Positions 7,845 to 14,117 of a DNA stretch of 16,192 nt are shown piece after piece; position 1 is the stretch's first letter; every line of letters starts with the position of its first letter. This DNA comes from an uncultured Alphaproteobacteria bacterium (GTDB lineage Bacteria > Pseudomonadota > Alphaproteobacteria > Caulobacterales > Caulobacteraceae). The notes under the pieces were generated by a model. That model saw only the letters and a list, made by a program, of their open reading frames with translations, was not told the origin of the DNA and did no database searches. The stretch spans positions 1 to 16,192 of the forward strand of contig CAIYSH010000454.1 of NCBI GenBank assembly GCA_903928755.1, read 5' to 3'. A program made the translations under genes and the position numbers.

Positions 7845-8414
7845 CTAGACCCGAAGGTGCGCCCGCTCATTGAGGCTCACCACGGCGCGCTGACCGCTCC
7901 GGGCGGCCATGAAACGGTTGATGCTGGTATAGTCGGCCTCGAAAAACACCCTGGGCGCGATACCAAGCACATGGGCGGCCCAGACATTGATCACCCCGCC
8001 ATGGCAGAAAACGGCAACCCTCTGACCCGGATGGGCGGCAATGATCTCCTCCAGGGCGGCAACGACGACAGACTGGAACTCCACCATGTCCACCCCATGG
8101 CCACCCTGTGCCATGGCCTGCCAGGCCGCATAGTTTTCGCGCTTGAGCTCTTCTGTCGGAATGTAGACGCCGGAGGACCGGTCGAACTCGACAACCCCTT
8201 CATGCTGACGGACCTCAAGTCCCGCAAGGCCGGCAAAGGGCTCAGCTGTCTGGAAGGCCCGAAGCATTGAACTGGACCAGACGGCATCTATACGTTCCGC
8301 CGCCAGCCAGTCGGCGACCTTGCGGGCCTGTTCCAGGCCCTCCGGGGACAGATGCGGATCCGAGGTGTCTTCCCGCCGTTCCGGACGGCCATGACGCACA
8401 AGCAGAAGTTCCAT
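7845..8414 (-). CDS. Histidine phosphatase family protein (phosphoglycerate mutase-like)
   Basis: A 189-residue protein of the branch-1 histidine phosphatase superfamily. It opens MELLLVRHGRPE with the RHG motif (Arg7-His8-Gly9, His8 the phospho-acceptor). It continues with LSPEGLEQA, SSSMLRAFQTAEP (Arg52), an acidic residue in GVVEFD (Glu76) and the second catalytic histidine in FCHGG (His138). All four pocket elements are present, so it should be an active phosphatase, but the substrate (sugar phosphate, nucleotide or cofactor phosphate) cannot be read from sequence. GGAG lies 6 nt before the ATG. It begins 15 nt after dut, so it belongs to the coaBC-dut transcript. It is too short and diverged to call a glycolytic phosphoglycerate mutase. 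Confidence 0.9.
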   Translation of the reverse strand: MELLLVRHGRPERREDTSDPHLSPEGLEQARKVADWLAAERIDAVWSSSMLRAFQTAEPFAGLAGLEVRQHEGVVEFDRSSGVYIPTEELKRENYAAWQAMAQGGHGVDMVEFQSVVVAALEEIIAAHPGQRVAVFCHGGVINVWAAHVLGIAPRVFFEADYTSINRFMAARSGQRAVVSLNERAHLRV

Positions 8415-8429
8415 TTCAGCTCCGATCAG

Positions 8430-8885
8430 CTATCGTGCACCGGTCGAGCCGAAGCCGCCTGCGCCGCGTTCGGTTTCGTCCAGACTGTCAACCTCGATCC
8501 ATCCAGCCTGTATGACCGGCGCAATCACCATCTGGCCGATCCGGTCGCCCCGTCGGATGACGAAGTCCTCGTCACCCAGATTGATCAGGATCACCTTCAC
8601 TTCGCCACGATAGTCGGCATCGATGGTTCCAGGGGTATTGGCCTGTGAAATACCCGACTTGAGGGCAAGTCCTGACCGCGGACGGACCTGACCTTCAAAA
8701 CCGGAAGGAATGGCAAAGGCCAGTCCGGTCGGGATGGCCGCACGGGCGCCCGGCTTCAGGACATGTGGCGCATCGGCCGGTACTGCTGCGCGCAGGTCCA
8801 TGCCTGCGGCGTCTGTCGTTTCGTAGGCCGGCAGGGGCAGGTCCTGGTTGTGCGCCAGTCGGACCACCGGGATCATCGGTTTCAT
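8430..8885 (-). CDS. dut: dUTP diphosphatase (trimeric dUTPase)
   Basis: Hydrolyses dUTP to dUMP and pyrophosphate, keeping uracil out of DNA and supplying dUMP for thymidylate synthesis. All five conserved motifs of homotrimeric dUTPases are present in 151 residues: AGMDLRA (27-33), RPRSGL (68-73), GTIDADYRGE (86-95, with the catalytic Asp89), RGDRIGQMV (112-120) and the C-terminal lid RGAGGFGSTG (140-149). The ATG overlaps the coaBC stop (AATGA), so translation is probably coupled to coaBC. coaBC-dut pairing is common in proteobacteria. No anomaly seen. Confidence 0.98.
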   Translation of the reverse strand: MKPMIPVVRLAHNQDLPLPAYETTDAAGMDLRAAVPADAPHVLKPGARAAIPTGLAFAIPSGFEGQVRPRSGLALKSGISQANTPGTIDADYRGEVKVILINLGDEDFVIRRGDRIGQMVIAPVIQAGWIEVDSLDETERGAGGFGSTGAR

Positions 8886-10075
8886 TTCAGGCTCTCTGCC
8901 ATGCGCGCCGCCAACTGGTCGGCAACTTCGGATTTCGCCAGACGTTCCCAGCGTTCAATACCCGCGGCCGTCACAATGGAAACCGCATTCTCATCGCCAC
9001 CCATGGTCCCCTCAATGGAGACGTCATTGGCGACAATCCAGTCACAACCCTTCCTGGCCAGTTTGCCCTGGGCATAGGTTTCGACATGATCGGTCTCTGC
9101 TGCAAAGCCTACGACCAGGGTCGGCCGGTTCGCGCCCCTGGACAGGGTGGCCAGTATGTCGGGATTTTCCGTAAGGGTCAGGACAGGCGGACCAGCGCCG
9201 GGAACCTTCTTGGTTTTCTGGTCCGAAATCTCGGCAGGCCGCCAGTCCGCTACCGCCGCCACGCAGACGGCCATGTCAGCCGGCAAAGCGGCCTGACAGG
9301 CCGCCAGCATCTCTGCCGCCGTCTCGACATCCACGCGTCTCACGCCCGCCGGGGTGGGAAGGGCTACCGGTCCGGAGACGAGGGTCACCTTCGCCCCCAG
9401 CCTGGACAGGGCAGCGGCGATGGCGAAACCCTGTTTCCCGCTCGAACGATTGGTCAGATAGCGGACGGGATCGATGGGCTCGGCTGTGGGGCCTGCCGTG
9501 ACCAGGGCATGCTTGCCGGACAGGGGCCCGGGGGCGTCAGACAACAGGTCGAGAATGGCATGGTGGATTGCGACGGGCTCAGCCATGCGGCCCGGGCCGA
9601 ATTCGCCACAGGCCATGTCGCCCTCGTCAGGACCGACCATCCGGACGCCGTCGGCCTTCAGGGTAGCCAGATTGCGACGGGTGGCGGCATGCTCCCACAT
9701 GCGGACATTCATGGCAGGTGCCATGAGCACCGGCTTGTCGGTGGCAAGCAGGACCGTGGATGCCAGGTCATTGGCCAGCCCATTGGCCGCCCTGGCCATC
9801 AGATCGGCCGTGGCCGGAGCCACGACCACAAGGTCGGCTGACCGCGAGAGCTGGATATGCCCCATCTCCGCCTCGTCGGTCAGGCTGAACAGGTCCGTAT
9901 GGACAGGGTTTTCAGAAAGGGCCGAGAGCGAGAGCGGCGTCACGAACTGCGCCCCCGCAGGGGTCAGGACGGTTCGCACCTCAAGGCCTGACCTCCTGAG
10001 AAGGCGAATGAGTTCAAGGCTCTTATAGGCGGCAATCCCGCCGCCAATGATCAAGAGTATGCGCTTTTTCGACAC
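8882..10075 (-). CDS. coaBC: Bifunctional phosphopantothenoylcysteine decarboxylase / phosphopantothenate-cysteine ligase
   Basis: Performs the two middle steps of coenzyme A synthesis: ligation of cysteine to 4'-phosphopantothenate, then FMN-dependent decarboxylation. The start is the GTG at 10075 (397 residues, beginning VSKKRILLIIGGGIAAYKS), with GGAGG about 10 nt upstream. An ATG at 10252 would add 59 residues unlike the family and cross intergenic repeats, so it is rejected. The CoaC half has His73 in MGHIQLSR, PAMN (120-123) and Cys156 in DMACGEFG. The CoaB half has GPTAEPIDPVRYLTN (Asn209), VADWRPA (275-281), the lysine cluster QKTKK with Lys289, and GFAAET (323-328). It is the first gene of the minus-strand run coaBC-dut-phosphatase-kinase. 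Confidence 0.97.
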   Translation of the reverse strand: MSKKRILLIIGGGIAAYKSLELIRLLRRSGLEVRTVLTPAGAQFVTPLSLSALSENPVHTDLFSLTDEAEMGHIQLSRSADLVVVAPATADLMARAANGLANDLASTVLLATDKPVLMAPAMNVRMWEHAATRRNLATLKADGVRMVGPDEGDMACGEFGPGRMAEPVAIHHAILDLLSDAPGPLSGKHALVTAGPTAEPIDPVRYLTNRSSGKQGFAIAAALSRLGAKVTLVSGPVALPTPAGVRRVDVETAAEMLAACQAALPADMAVCVAAVADWRPAEISDQKTKKVPGAGPPVLTLTENPDILATLSRGANRPTLVVGFAAETDHVETYAQGKLARKGCDWIVANDVSIEGTMGGDENAVSIVTAAGIERWERLAKSEVADQLAARMAESLK

Positions 10076-10108
10076 GGGAGCCGCGCCTCCGTCAAACCTG
10101 AAGCCTTC

Positions 10109-10147
10109 TAGAGCGTGTTCCGATGAGTGGAAACCAGTTATCGGATC
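10109..10147. repeat. Degenerate copy of an alphaproteobacterial intergenic palindromic repeat
   Basis: TAGAGCGTGTTCCGAT, then GAGTGGAAACCAGTT, then ATCGGATC. The outer TCCGAT (10119-10124) and ATCGGA (10140-10145) are inverted and flank a GTGGAAACC core. This resembles the abundant extragenic palindromes of alphaproteobacteria that read roughly GAGC..G..CCGA..AGTGGAAACCGGTT.TCGG and end in the complement of the first half. Here the expected right-hand arm (an ACGCTCT complement) is not found, so the copy appears decayed. It lies between the coaBC GTG start and the divergent lipoprotein gene. The resemblance is from memory of the repeat family. Confidence 0.5.
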
Positions 10148-10185
10148 GCAACCTGCCCCGGCATCTCCAATGAACACCCCTTTAG

Positions 10186-10213
10186 TCCCTTCAGACAATT
10201 CCGGCTGAAGGGA
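10186..10213. repeat. Strong inverted repeat (9-bp stem, 10-nt loop)
   Basis: TCCCTTCAG (10186-10194) and CTGAAGGGA (10205-10213) are perfect complements around a 10-base loop. It lies in the 280-bp coaBC/lipoprotein divergent region, about 110 bp upstream of the coaBC GTG. No T-run follows on either strand, so it is not a typical intrinsic terminator. It could be a protein-binding site, part of a decayed repeat cluster or an RNA element in a long coaBC leader. Confidence 0.5.
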
Positions 10214-10290
10214 AATGGCGCGGAGCCGGGAACGGAAAAGTGCCAGCCCCATTTACGGTCAGGCGAATTACCGTTTTGCGTGAAAAAAAA

Positions 10291-10295
10291 GACTC
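10291..10295. promoter_or_regulatory. GANTC (CcrM methylation) site at the lipoprotein promoter
   Basis: GACTC is the GANTC methylation sequence of the CcrM adenine methyltransferase. It overlaps the upstream edge of the candidate -35 (TCGACA, 10294-10299). In Caulobacter such promoter sites can mediate GcrA- and methylation-dependent, cell-cycle-linked transcription; that role here is inference. Confidence 0.4.
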
Positions 10296-10327
10296 GACAA
10301 CCTGAAAGGTTAGTTCCTATTTTGTTC
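10294..10327 (+). promoter_or_regulatory. Candidate promoter with LexA (SOS) box, upstream of the lipoprotein gene
   Basis: GTTC (10313-10316), seven bases CTATTTT, then GTTC (10324-10327) exactly fit the GTTC-N7-GTTC operator of alphaproteobacterial LexA. A possible promoter is TCGACA (10294-10299, 5 of 6 to TTGACA), 18 bases, then TATTTT (10318-10323). The -10 thus lies inside the box spacer, the usual arrangement for LexA repression. The box ends 28 bp before the ATG at 10356. A short inverted repeat AACCT-GAA-AGGTT (10299-10311) sits in the promoter spacer. An eight-base specified match could occur by chance somewhere in 16 kb (about 0.5 expected on both strands), but its position makes it credible. 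Confidence 0.6.
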
Positions 10328-10355
10328 CGGCATTCAATGCCTGTGGAGAGAGCTC

Positions 10356-10925
10356 ATGACAAAATTGCATGCCATTGCCGCCTGTGGATTGACCCTTGTC
10401 CTGCTGACCGGGTGTGAGCGGTCTTCTGCAGTCGCCAGCCGGACGGACCTCGGCGACCATGGTGGGGCCTACGACACAACCCGTTCCGAGGCTCCGGCGT
10501 CAGACAGCCGCGAAGACAGGCCTTCGTCCTTTGCTGCAGACGCCCGGTCGGATCAGCCTGCACGCCTGATTGACGGCAAGGCCATCTGGTCATCCAGTCG
10601 CAAGGGGTCGGCGGAAGAAAATGCCGAGCGCAGCTTCACCCGGAATGGCGAGGATTTCGGGGCCCGGGATCTCGACGCCTATATCCGCAAGGCCCAGGCC
10701 TTTGTCGGCCACCCACCCGCCGGAGCCCAGACCCTGAAGCGGGTCAATGGCGATGTCCTGATCTACGATGCCAAGGACAATATTTTCGCTGTCGCCACGA
10801 AGGACGGCATTCCCCGGGCCATGTTCAAACCTGACCAGGGTGCGGAATATTGGGATCTGCAGAAGGCCCGAGAGAGCAAGCGTCAGACGGCCAGGGCTGA
10901 CCGCAGGGCGGACACCAAAGGTTAG
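10356..10925 (+). CDS. Predicted lipoprotein with C-terminal toxin-tip-like (nuclease-fold) domain
   Basis: A 189-residue protein with a lipoprotein signal peptide: MTKLHAIAACGLTLVLLTGC, lipobox LTGC, lipidated Cys20. The +2 residue is Glu, not the Asp inner-membrane retention signal of enterics, so outer-membrane attachment is likely. Residues 21-75 are a polar, low-complexity linker rich in Ser, Asp, Arg and Ala. Residues about 76-170 form a compact domain with SFTRNGEDFG (93-102), DAYIRKAQAF, NGDVLIYDAKDNIFAV (131-146), DGIPRAMFKPD (150-160) and EYWDLQK. This order resembles small C-terminal domains of Rhs/CDI-type polymorphic toxins (F..HG.eFG ... GD.i.YD...n.Fav....G.irt.FKP..G..YW). Here the usual HG reads NG, so catalysis may be lost. 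Similarity is by eye. GGAGAG is about 6 nt before the ATG. A LexA-type box lies 28 bp upstream. Confidence 0.85.
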   Translation: MTKLHAIAACGLTLVLLTGCERSSAVASRTDLGDHGGAYDTTRSEAPASDSREDRPSSFAADARSDQPARLIDGKAIWSSSRKGSAEENAERSFTRNGEDFGARDLDAYIRKAQAFVGHPPAGAQTLKRVNGDVLIYDAKDNIFAVATKDGIPRAMFKPDQGAEYWDLQKARESKRQTARADRRADTKG

Positions 10926-10927
10926 GT

Positions 10928-12418
10928 TCAGAACAGCCAGGCGCCCAGCATGACCCCTGCAGCCAGGGTCGCCGCGCCGACGCAGAACCACAGCCATCGG
11001 GGTGCCGTCGCGGTCGGCGGCTCTGGTAGCCGGGCGGGCGACTGAAGCAGCCGGGCGAGGTTCTGCAGGGCTTCGGCACCCTCCTGCAGGAACCGGCGGG
11101 CCTGGGCGGGGGGCGAAAGCTCTCTGAGCATCCAGCGCCGGACGACGGGGTCGGCAGCCTGCCACATGTCATGGTCCGGACAGATCCCCCGGGCGACGCC
11201 TTCGACGGCCACCATGGTCTTCTGAAGCAGGACCAGTTCGGGCCTGAGCTTCATATCGAATATGGCCGTGATCTCGAACAGCTGGATCAGGACCCGGCTC
11301 ATCGGGACCTCACTGGCAGGCCGCCCGAAGACCTGCTCGCCGACCGCTCTCAAGGCCTGGGCGAAGGCTGATACCGAATGCTTCCTCGGGACATAACCCG
11401 CGTCGAAATGGACCCGGGCGACGCGCTCGTAATCGCGCTCGAGAAATCCCCAGAGGATCTCGGCCAGGTATCGCCGCTCCGGCGCGCCGAGGCGACCTAT
11501 GATCCCGAAGTCGACAGCTTCGATCTGCGCCGGGGCGGCCACGAAGAGGTTCCCCTCATGCAGATCGGCATGGAACACACCATGGTCCAGGGCCTGGGCC
11601 AGAAAAGCACGGATCAGGTTGTCCGCCATGGCCTGCCGATCAAGACCGGGCTGCCGAAGGGCTTCGGGGCTCGACAGGGGAAGGCCCCGGGCCCATTCCA
11701 GGGTCAGGACCGTCTTGCCGACGCCCTCCCAGACGATCCGGGGTGCCGTCATGAACCCGTCCCGGGCCATCACCTCGCGCAGTTCATCACAGCCTGCGGC
11801 CTCAAGCCTCAGATCCAGTTCCAGTTCCGTCGACCGGATGACGGTTTCAGCCAGGGCGACCGGCTGGAGGCGCCGCGCTGTGGCGGAAATCCCTGACAGG
11901 AGCCGGGCCGCCAGGCGCATGGCGGCGGCATCCTCCGCCACCCTCTGCTCAATGCCCGGGCGCAGCACCTTCACCGCTACATGGCGGCCGTCGCGCAGCC
12001 AGGCTGGATGAGCCTGGGCGAGGGACGCCGCAGCAATGGGATCGTCTAACCGTGAAAACAGGCTGTCAATTCCACGGCCAAGGGCCTGCTCGATCTCGGC
12101 CCGGGCTGTCGCCACAGGAAAAGGTGGCAGCCTGTCCTTCAGCCGGGAGAGGTCCGCCGCGAAGGCATTGCCAAAAATATCCGCCCGGGTGGAGAGCAGC
12201 TGACCCAGCTTGATCGCCACGGGACCCAGGGTTTCAAGGGCAAGGGCCAGGCGCTGGCCCGGACGGCCCGTACGGGACGGGGGCCCGGCAAGGACAAGCA
12301 GAAGGCGCGACAGGGCCTGGAGGGCGGGGGGATAGTGGCTTGTGGCTTCACGCGGCAGCAGGGCATCGTACCGGACCAGCCGCCAGACGGCTTCAAAAAG
12401 ACGCCCGAACCCCCCCAT
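10928..12418 (-). CDS. ubiB: Ubiquinone biosynthesis regulatory ATPase/kinase-like protein UbiB
   Basis: Atypical protein-kinase-like (ABC1/ADCK/COQ8) protein needed for ubiquinone production, working with the membrane-associated Ubi complex. In the 496-residue form it has the signature KxGQ (KLGQ, 70-73), an Ala-rich nucleotide loop AAASLAQAH (129-137), Lys150 in VAVKV, Glu206, a catalytic loop HADLHEGN (283-290) and DFG (303-305). A C-terminal hydrophobic segment (about 475-496, ending MLGAWLF) should anchor it in the inner membrane. The junction reads TGA-GTG-ATG: the ubiE stop is followed at once by a GTG (12421) and then an ATG (12418). I chose the ATG; the GTG would add one residue. Translation is likely coupled to ubiE. 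The stop is two bases from the convergent lipoprotein stop. Confidence 0.95.
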   Translation of the reverse strand: MGGFGRLFEAVWRLVRYDALLPREATSHYPPALQALSRLLLVLAGPPSRTGRPGQRLALALETLGPVAIKLGQLLSTRADIFGNAFAADLSRLKDRLPPFPVATARAEIEQALGRGIDSLFSRLDDPIAAASLAQAHPAWLRDGRHVAVKVLRPGIEQRVAEDAAAMRLAARLLSGISATARRLQPVALAETVIRSTELELDLRLEAAGCDELREVMARDGFMTAPRIVWEGVGKTVLTLEWARGLPLSSPEALRQPGLDRQAMADNLIRAFLAQALDHGVFHADLHEGNLFVAAPAQIEAVDFGIIGRLGAPERRYLAEILWGFLERDYERVARVHFDAGYVPRKHSVSAFAQALRAVGEQVFGRPASEVPMSRVLIQLFEITAIFDMKLRPELVLLQKTMVAVEGVARGICPDHDMWQAADPVVRRWMLRELSPPAQARRFLQEGAEALQNLARLLQSPARLPEPPTATAPRWLWFCVGAATLAAGVMLGAWLF

Positions 12419-12421
12419 CAC

Positions 12422-13171
12422 TCAGATGGCCCATCCCTGGTGCAGCGCTGCGACACCGCCGGTAAAGTTCGTATAACTGACCCGCTTGAAACCCGCTTTT
12501 TCCATCATGCCGGCAAAGGCCTTCTGGTCAGGAAAGCGGCGAATGCTTTCCACAAGATACTGATAGGAAGCGCGATCCTTGGCGACCAGTTCACCAATGG
12601 CCGGGATCACCGCAAAGGAATAGGCGTCATAAGCGCGCCGCAGGACATCCGTCGCCGGCCGGGAAAACTCCAGGCAGAGGAAACGACCGCCAGGCTTCAG
12701 GACCCGACGGGCTTCGACCAGGGCGGCCTGGACGTCGGTGACATTGCGGATGCCGAAGGAAATGACATAGGCGTCAGCACAGGCGTCTGGCAGGGGCAGC
12801 CGCTGGGCATCGCCCACGCCCCAGGCAATCTCGGGCTCTCCGCCCTTTTCACGACCCGAGGCGATCATTTCAGCGTTGTAGTCGAGGACGAATATACGGG
12901 CGTCGTCGCCACCACGGCGTTCCTGCGCGCGGCGGGCCATACGGGCGAACCGTCGGGCCATGTCACCGGTGCCCCCCGCGCAGTCGATGATGACCTCACC
13001 CGGCTGGGGATTCAGCCGCGCTGCGACCGCATCCTTCCACAATCTGTGCACACCGGCACTCATCAGGTCGTTCATCAGGTCATAGCGGCGGGCAACCCGG
13101 TCAAAGACACCTCGCACCAGGCGCGGCTTCTCACCGGGATCAACGTCTCGAAATCCGAAGGTCGCTGTCAT
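12422..13171 (-). CDS. ubiE: Demethylmenaquinone / 2-octaprenyl-6-methoxy-benzoquinol C-methyltransferase
   Basis: SAM-dependent C-methyltransferase of ubiquinone (and, where made, menaquinone) synthesis. In the 249-residue form MTATFGFRDVDPGEK starts in the usual place, followed by GVFDRVARRYDLMNDLMSAG (21-40) and the SAM loop IDCAGGTGD (62-70). Then come LDYNAEMI, the GDAQRLPLPD stretch, the hallmark FGIRNV (139-144) and a typical end HQGWAI. The ATG at 13171 has GAGG 5 nt upstream. An in-frame ATG at 13210 would add 13 residues not expected in the family and has a weak ribosome site, so it is less likely. A four-codon ORF (13182 to 13168) with a good Shine-Dalgarno ends over this ATG. It is the first gene of ubiE-ubiB and divergent from mutM. 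Confidence 0.96.
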   Translation of the reverse strand: MTATFGFRDVDPGEKPRLVRGVFDRVARRYDLMNDLMSAGVHRLWKDAVAARLNPQPGEVIIDCAGGTGDMARRFARMARRAQERRGGDDARIFVLDYNAEMIASGREKGGEPEIAWGVGDAQRLPLPDACADAYVISFGIRNVTDVQAALVEARRVLKPGGRFLCLEFSRPATDVLRRAYDAYSFAVIPAIGELVAKDRASYQYLVESIRRFPDQKAFAGMMEKAGFKRVSYTNFTGGVAALHQGWAI

Positions 13172-13212
13172 TCCGGCCTCATAGCGCTCCTCAGTCGCGC
13201 GCGCCACCATTG

Positions 13213-13241
13213 CCTATCAGTGTTGAGGTATGCGAGTCAGA
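13213..13241 (-). promoter_or_regulatory. Possible ubiE promoter with embedded GANTC site
   Basis: On the minus strand CTGACT (complement of 13236-13241) and GATAGG (complement of 13213-13218) are 17 bases apart. Transcription would begin near 13205, inside the longer ubiE frame, which supports the internal ATG at 13171 as the true start. A GANTC site (GAGTC, 13234-13238) overlaps the -35 and lies 8-12 bp before the mutM ATG. The hexamers match consensus poorly, so this is tentative. Confidence 0.3.
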
Positions 13242-13245
13242 TGGC

Positions 13246-14109
13246 ATGCCGGAACTTCCCGAAGTCGAAACCGTCCGCAGGGGGCTCGCCCCGGTCCTGG
13301 AAGGCCAGAGCCTGCGCCGGGTCGAGGCCCGGCGGCCGGATCTCAGATTTCCGTTTCCCGAAGGGTTTGTGCAGCGTCTGACCGGGGCCAGGATCCTTGC
13401 CCTGCGTCGCCGTGCCAAATATCTGCTGGCCGATCTGGACCGTGGCGAAACCCTGGTCATGCATCTGGGCATGAGCGGCAGGTTTGAAATCACACAGCCT
13501 GAAGGGGCCATCAGACCGGGGGAGTTCCACTATGCGGCCGATCCGGATCCCCGGCACGCCCATGTGGTTTTTGAAACCGCCGCCGGTGGCCGGGTAACCT
13601 ATTACGATCCGCGCCGGTTCGGGTTCATGGGCCTGATCGGGACCGGGGATCTGGACCGGCATCCCTGGTTTTCGGCCATGGGCCCGGAGCCCCTGTCCGG
13701 AGACTTCGGCGCCGATCGGCTGGTCGCCATGTTCAAGGGGCGACACCAGGGCCCGAAAACCCTGCTGCTGGATCAGAAGGTGGTGGCGGGCCTGGGCAAC
13801 ATCTATGTCTGTGAGGCCCTGAACAGGTCCAGGATTTCCCCCTTCAGGCCGGCGGGGGGAATCGGTCGGCGGAAACTCGAGCTTCTGGCAGCAACCGTGA
13901 AGGACGTTCTGGGGGAAGCCATCGAGGTCGGCGGATCAACCTTGAGGGACTTTGCGGCGGCAGACGGTGCCCTAGGCTATTTCCAGCATCGGTTCCGCGC
14001 CTATGACCGGCTTGGCCAACCCTGCGCCAATCCCGGATGCCGGGGCACCATCCATCGGGAGGTCCAGGCCGGCCGTTCGACGTTTTTCTGCCCGACCTGT
14101 CAGACATAG
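13246..14109 (+). CDS. mutM: Formamidopyrimidine-DNA glycosylase (Fpg)
   Basis: Base-excision repair glycosylase/AP lyase removing 8-oxoguanine and formamidopyrimidines. The start is fixed by chemistry: after Met removal Pro2 must be the N-terminal nucleophile, and MPELPEVETVRRGL begins at 13246; an upstream in-frame TTG at 13210 would abolish it. In 287 residues: Pro2, Glu3, Lys58 in RRRAKYLL, MHLGMSGR (72-79), the DPRRFGF segment, GLGNIYVCEALNRSRISP, and a C-terminal zinc finger with Cys260, Cys265, Cys282, Cys285 (C-x4-C-x16-C-x2-C). The ribosome site is weak: only a distant GAGG at about 13225. It is divergent from ubiE with a 74-bp shared spacer and followed 8 bp later by the TraB-family gene. 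Confidence 0.97.
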   Translation: MPELPEVETVRRGLAPVLEGQSLRRVEARRPDLRFPFPEGFVQRLTGARILALRRRAKYLLADLDRGETLVMHLGMSGRFEITQPEGAIRPGEFHYAADPDPRHAHVVFETAAGGRVTYYDPRRFGFMGLIGTGDLDRHPWFSAMGPEPLSGDFGADRLVAMFKGRHQGPKTLLLDQKVVAGLGNIYVCEALNRSRISPFRPAGGIGRRKLELLAATVKDVLGEAIEVGGSTLRDFAAADGALGYFQHRFRAYDRLGQPCANPGCRGTIHREVQAGRSTFFCPTCQT

Positions 14110-14117
14110 GTTTCAGG

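Noticed and set aside
8765..9841. 358-codon open frame antisense to dut and coaBC
   Set aside because: Shadow of two complete enzymes; no motif or ribosome site.
10076..10252. 59-residue N-terminal extension of CoaBC from an ATG at 10252
   Set aside because: It does not resemble the family, crosses a palindromic repeat and a hairpin, and the GTG at 10075 has a good ribosome site and gives the normal N-terminus.
10281..10290. Run of eight A's as an intrinsic terminator for a minus-strand transcript
   Set aside because: The region is upstream of both divergent genes and no hairpin immediately precedes the T-run on the minus strand.
13172..13210. Upstream ATG for UbiE
   Set aside because: It adds 13 residues unlike the family, has a weak ribosome site, and the candidate promoter would start transcription inside it.
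13210..13245. Upstream TTG start for MutM
   Set aside because: Fpg requires Pro2 as nucleophile, which only the ATG at 13246 provides.
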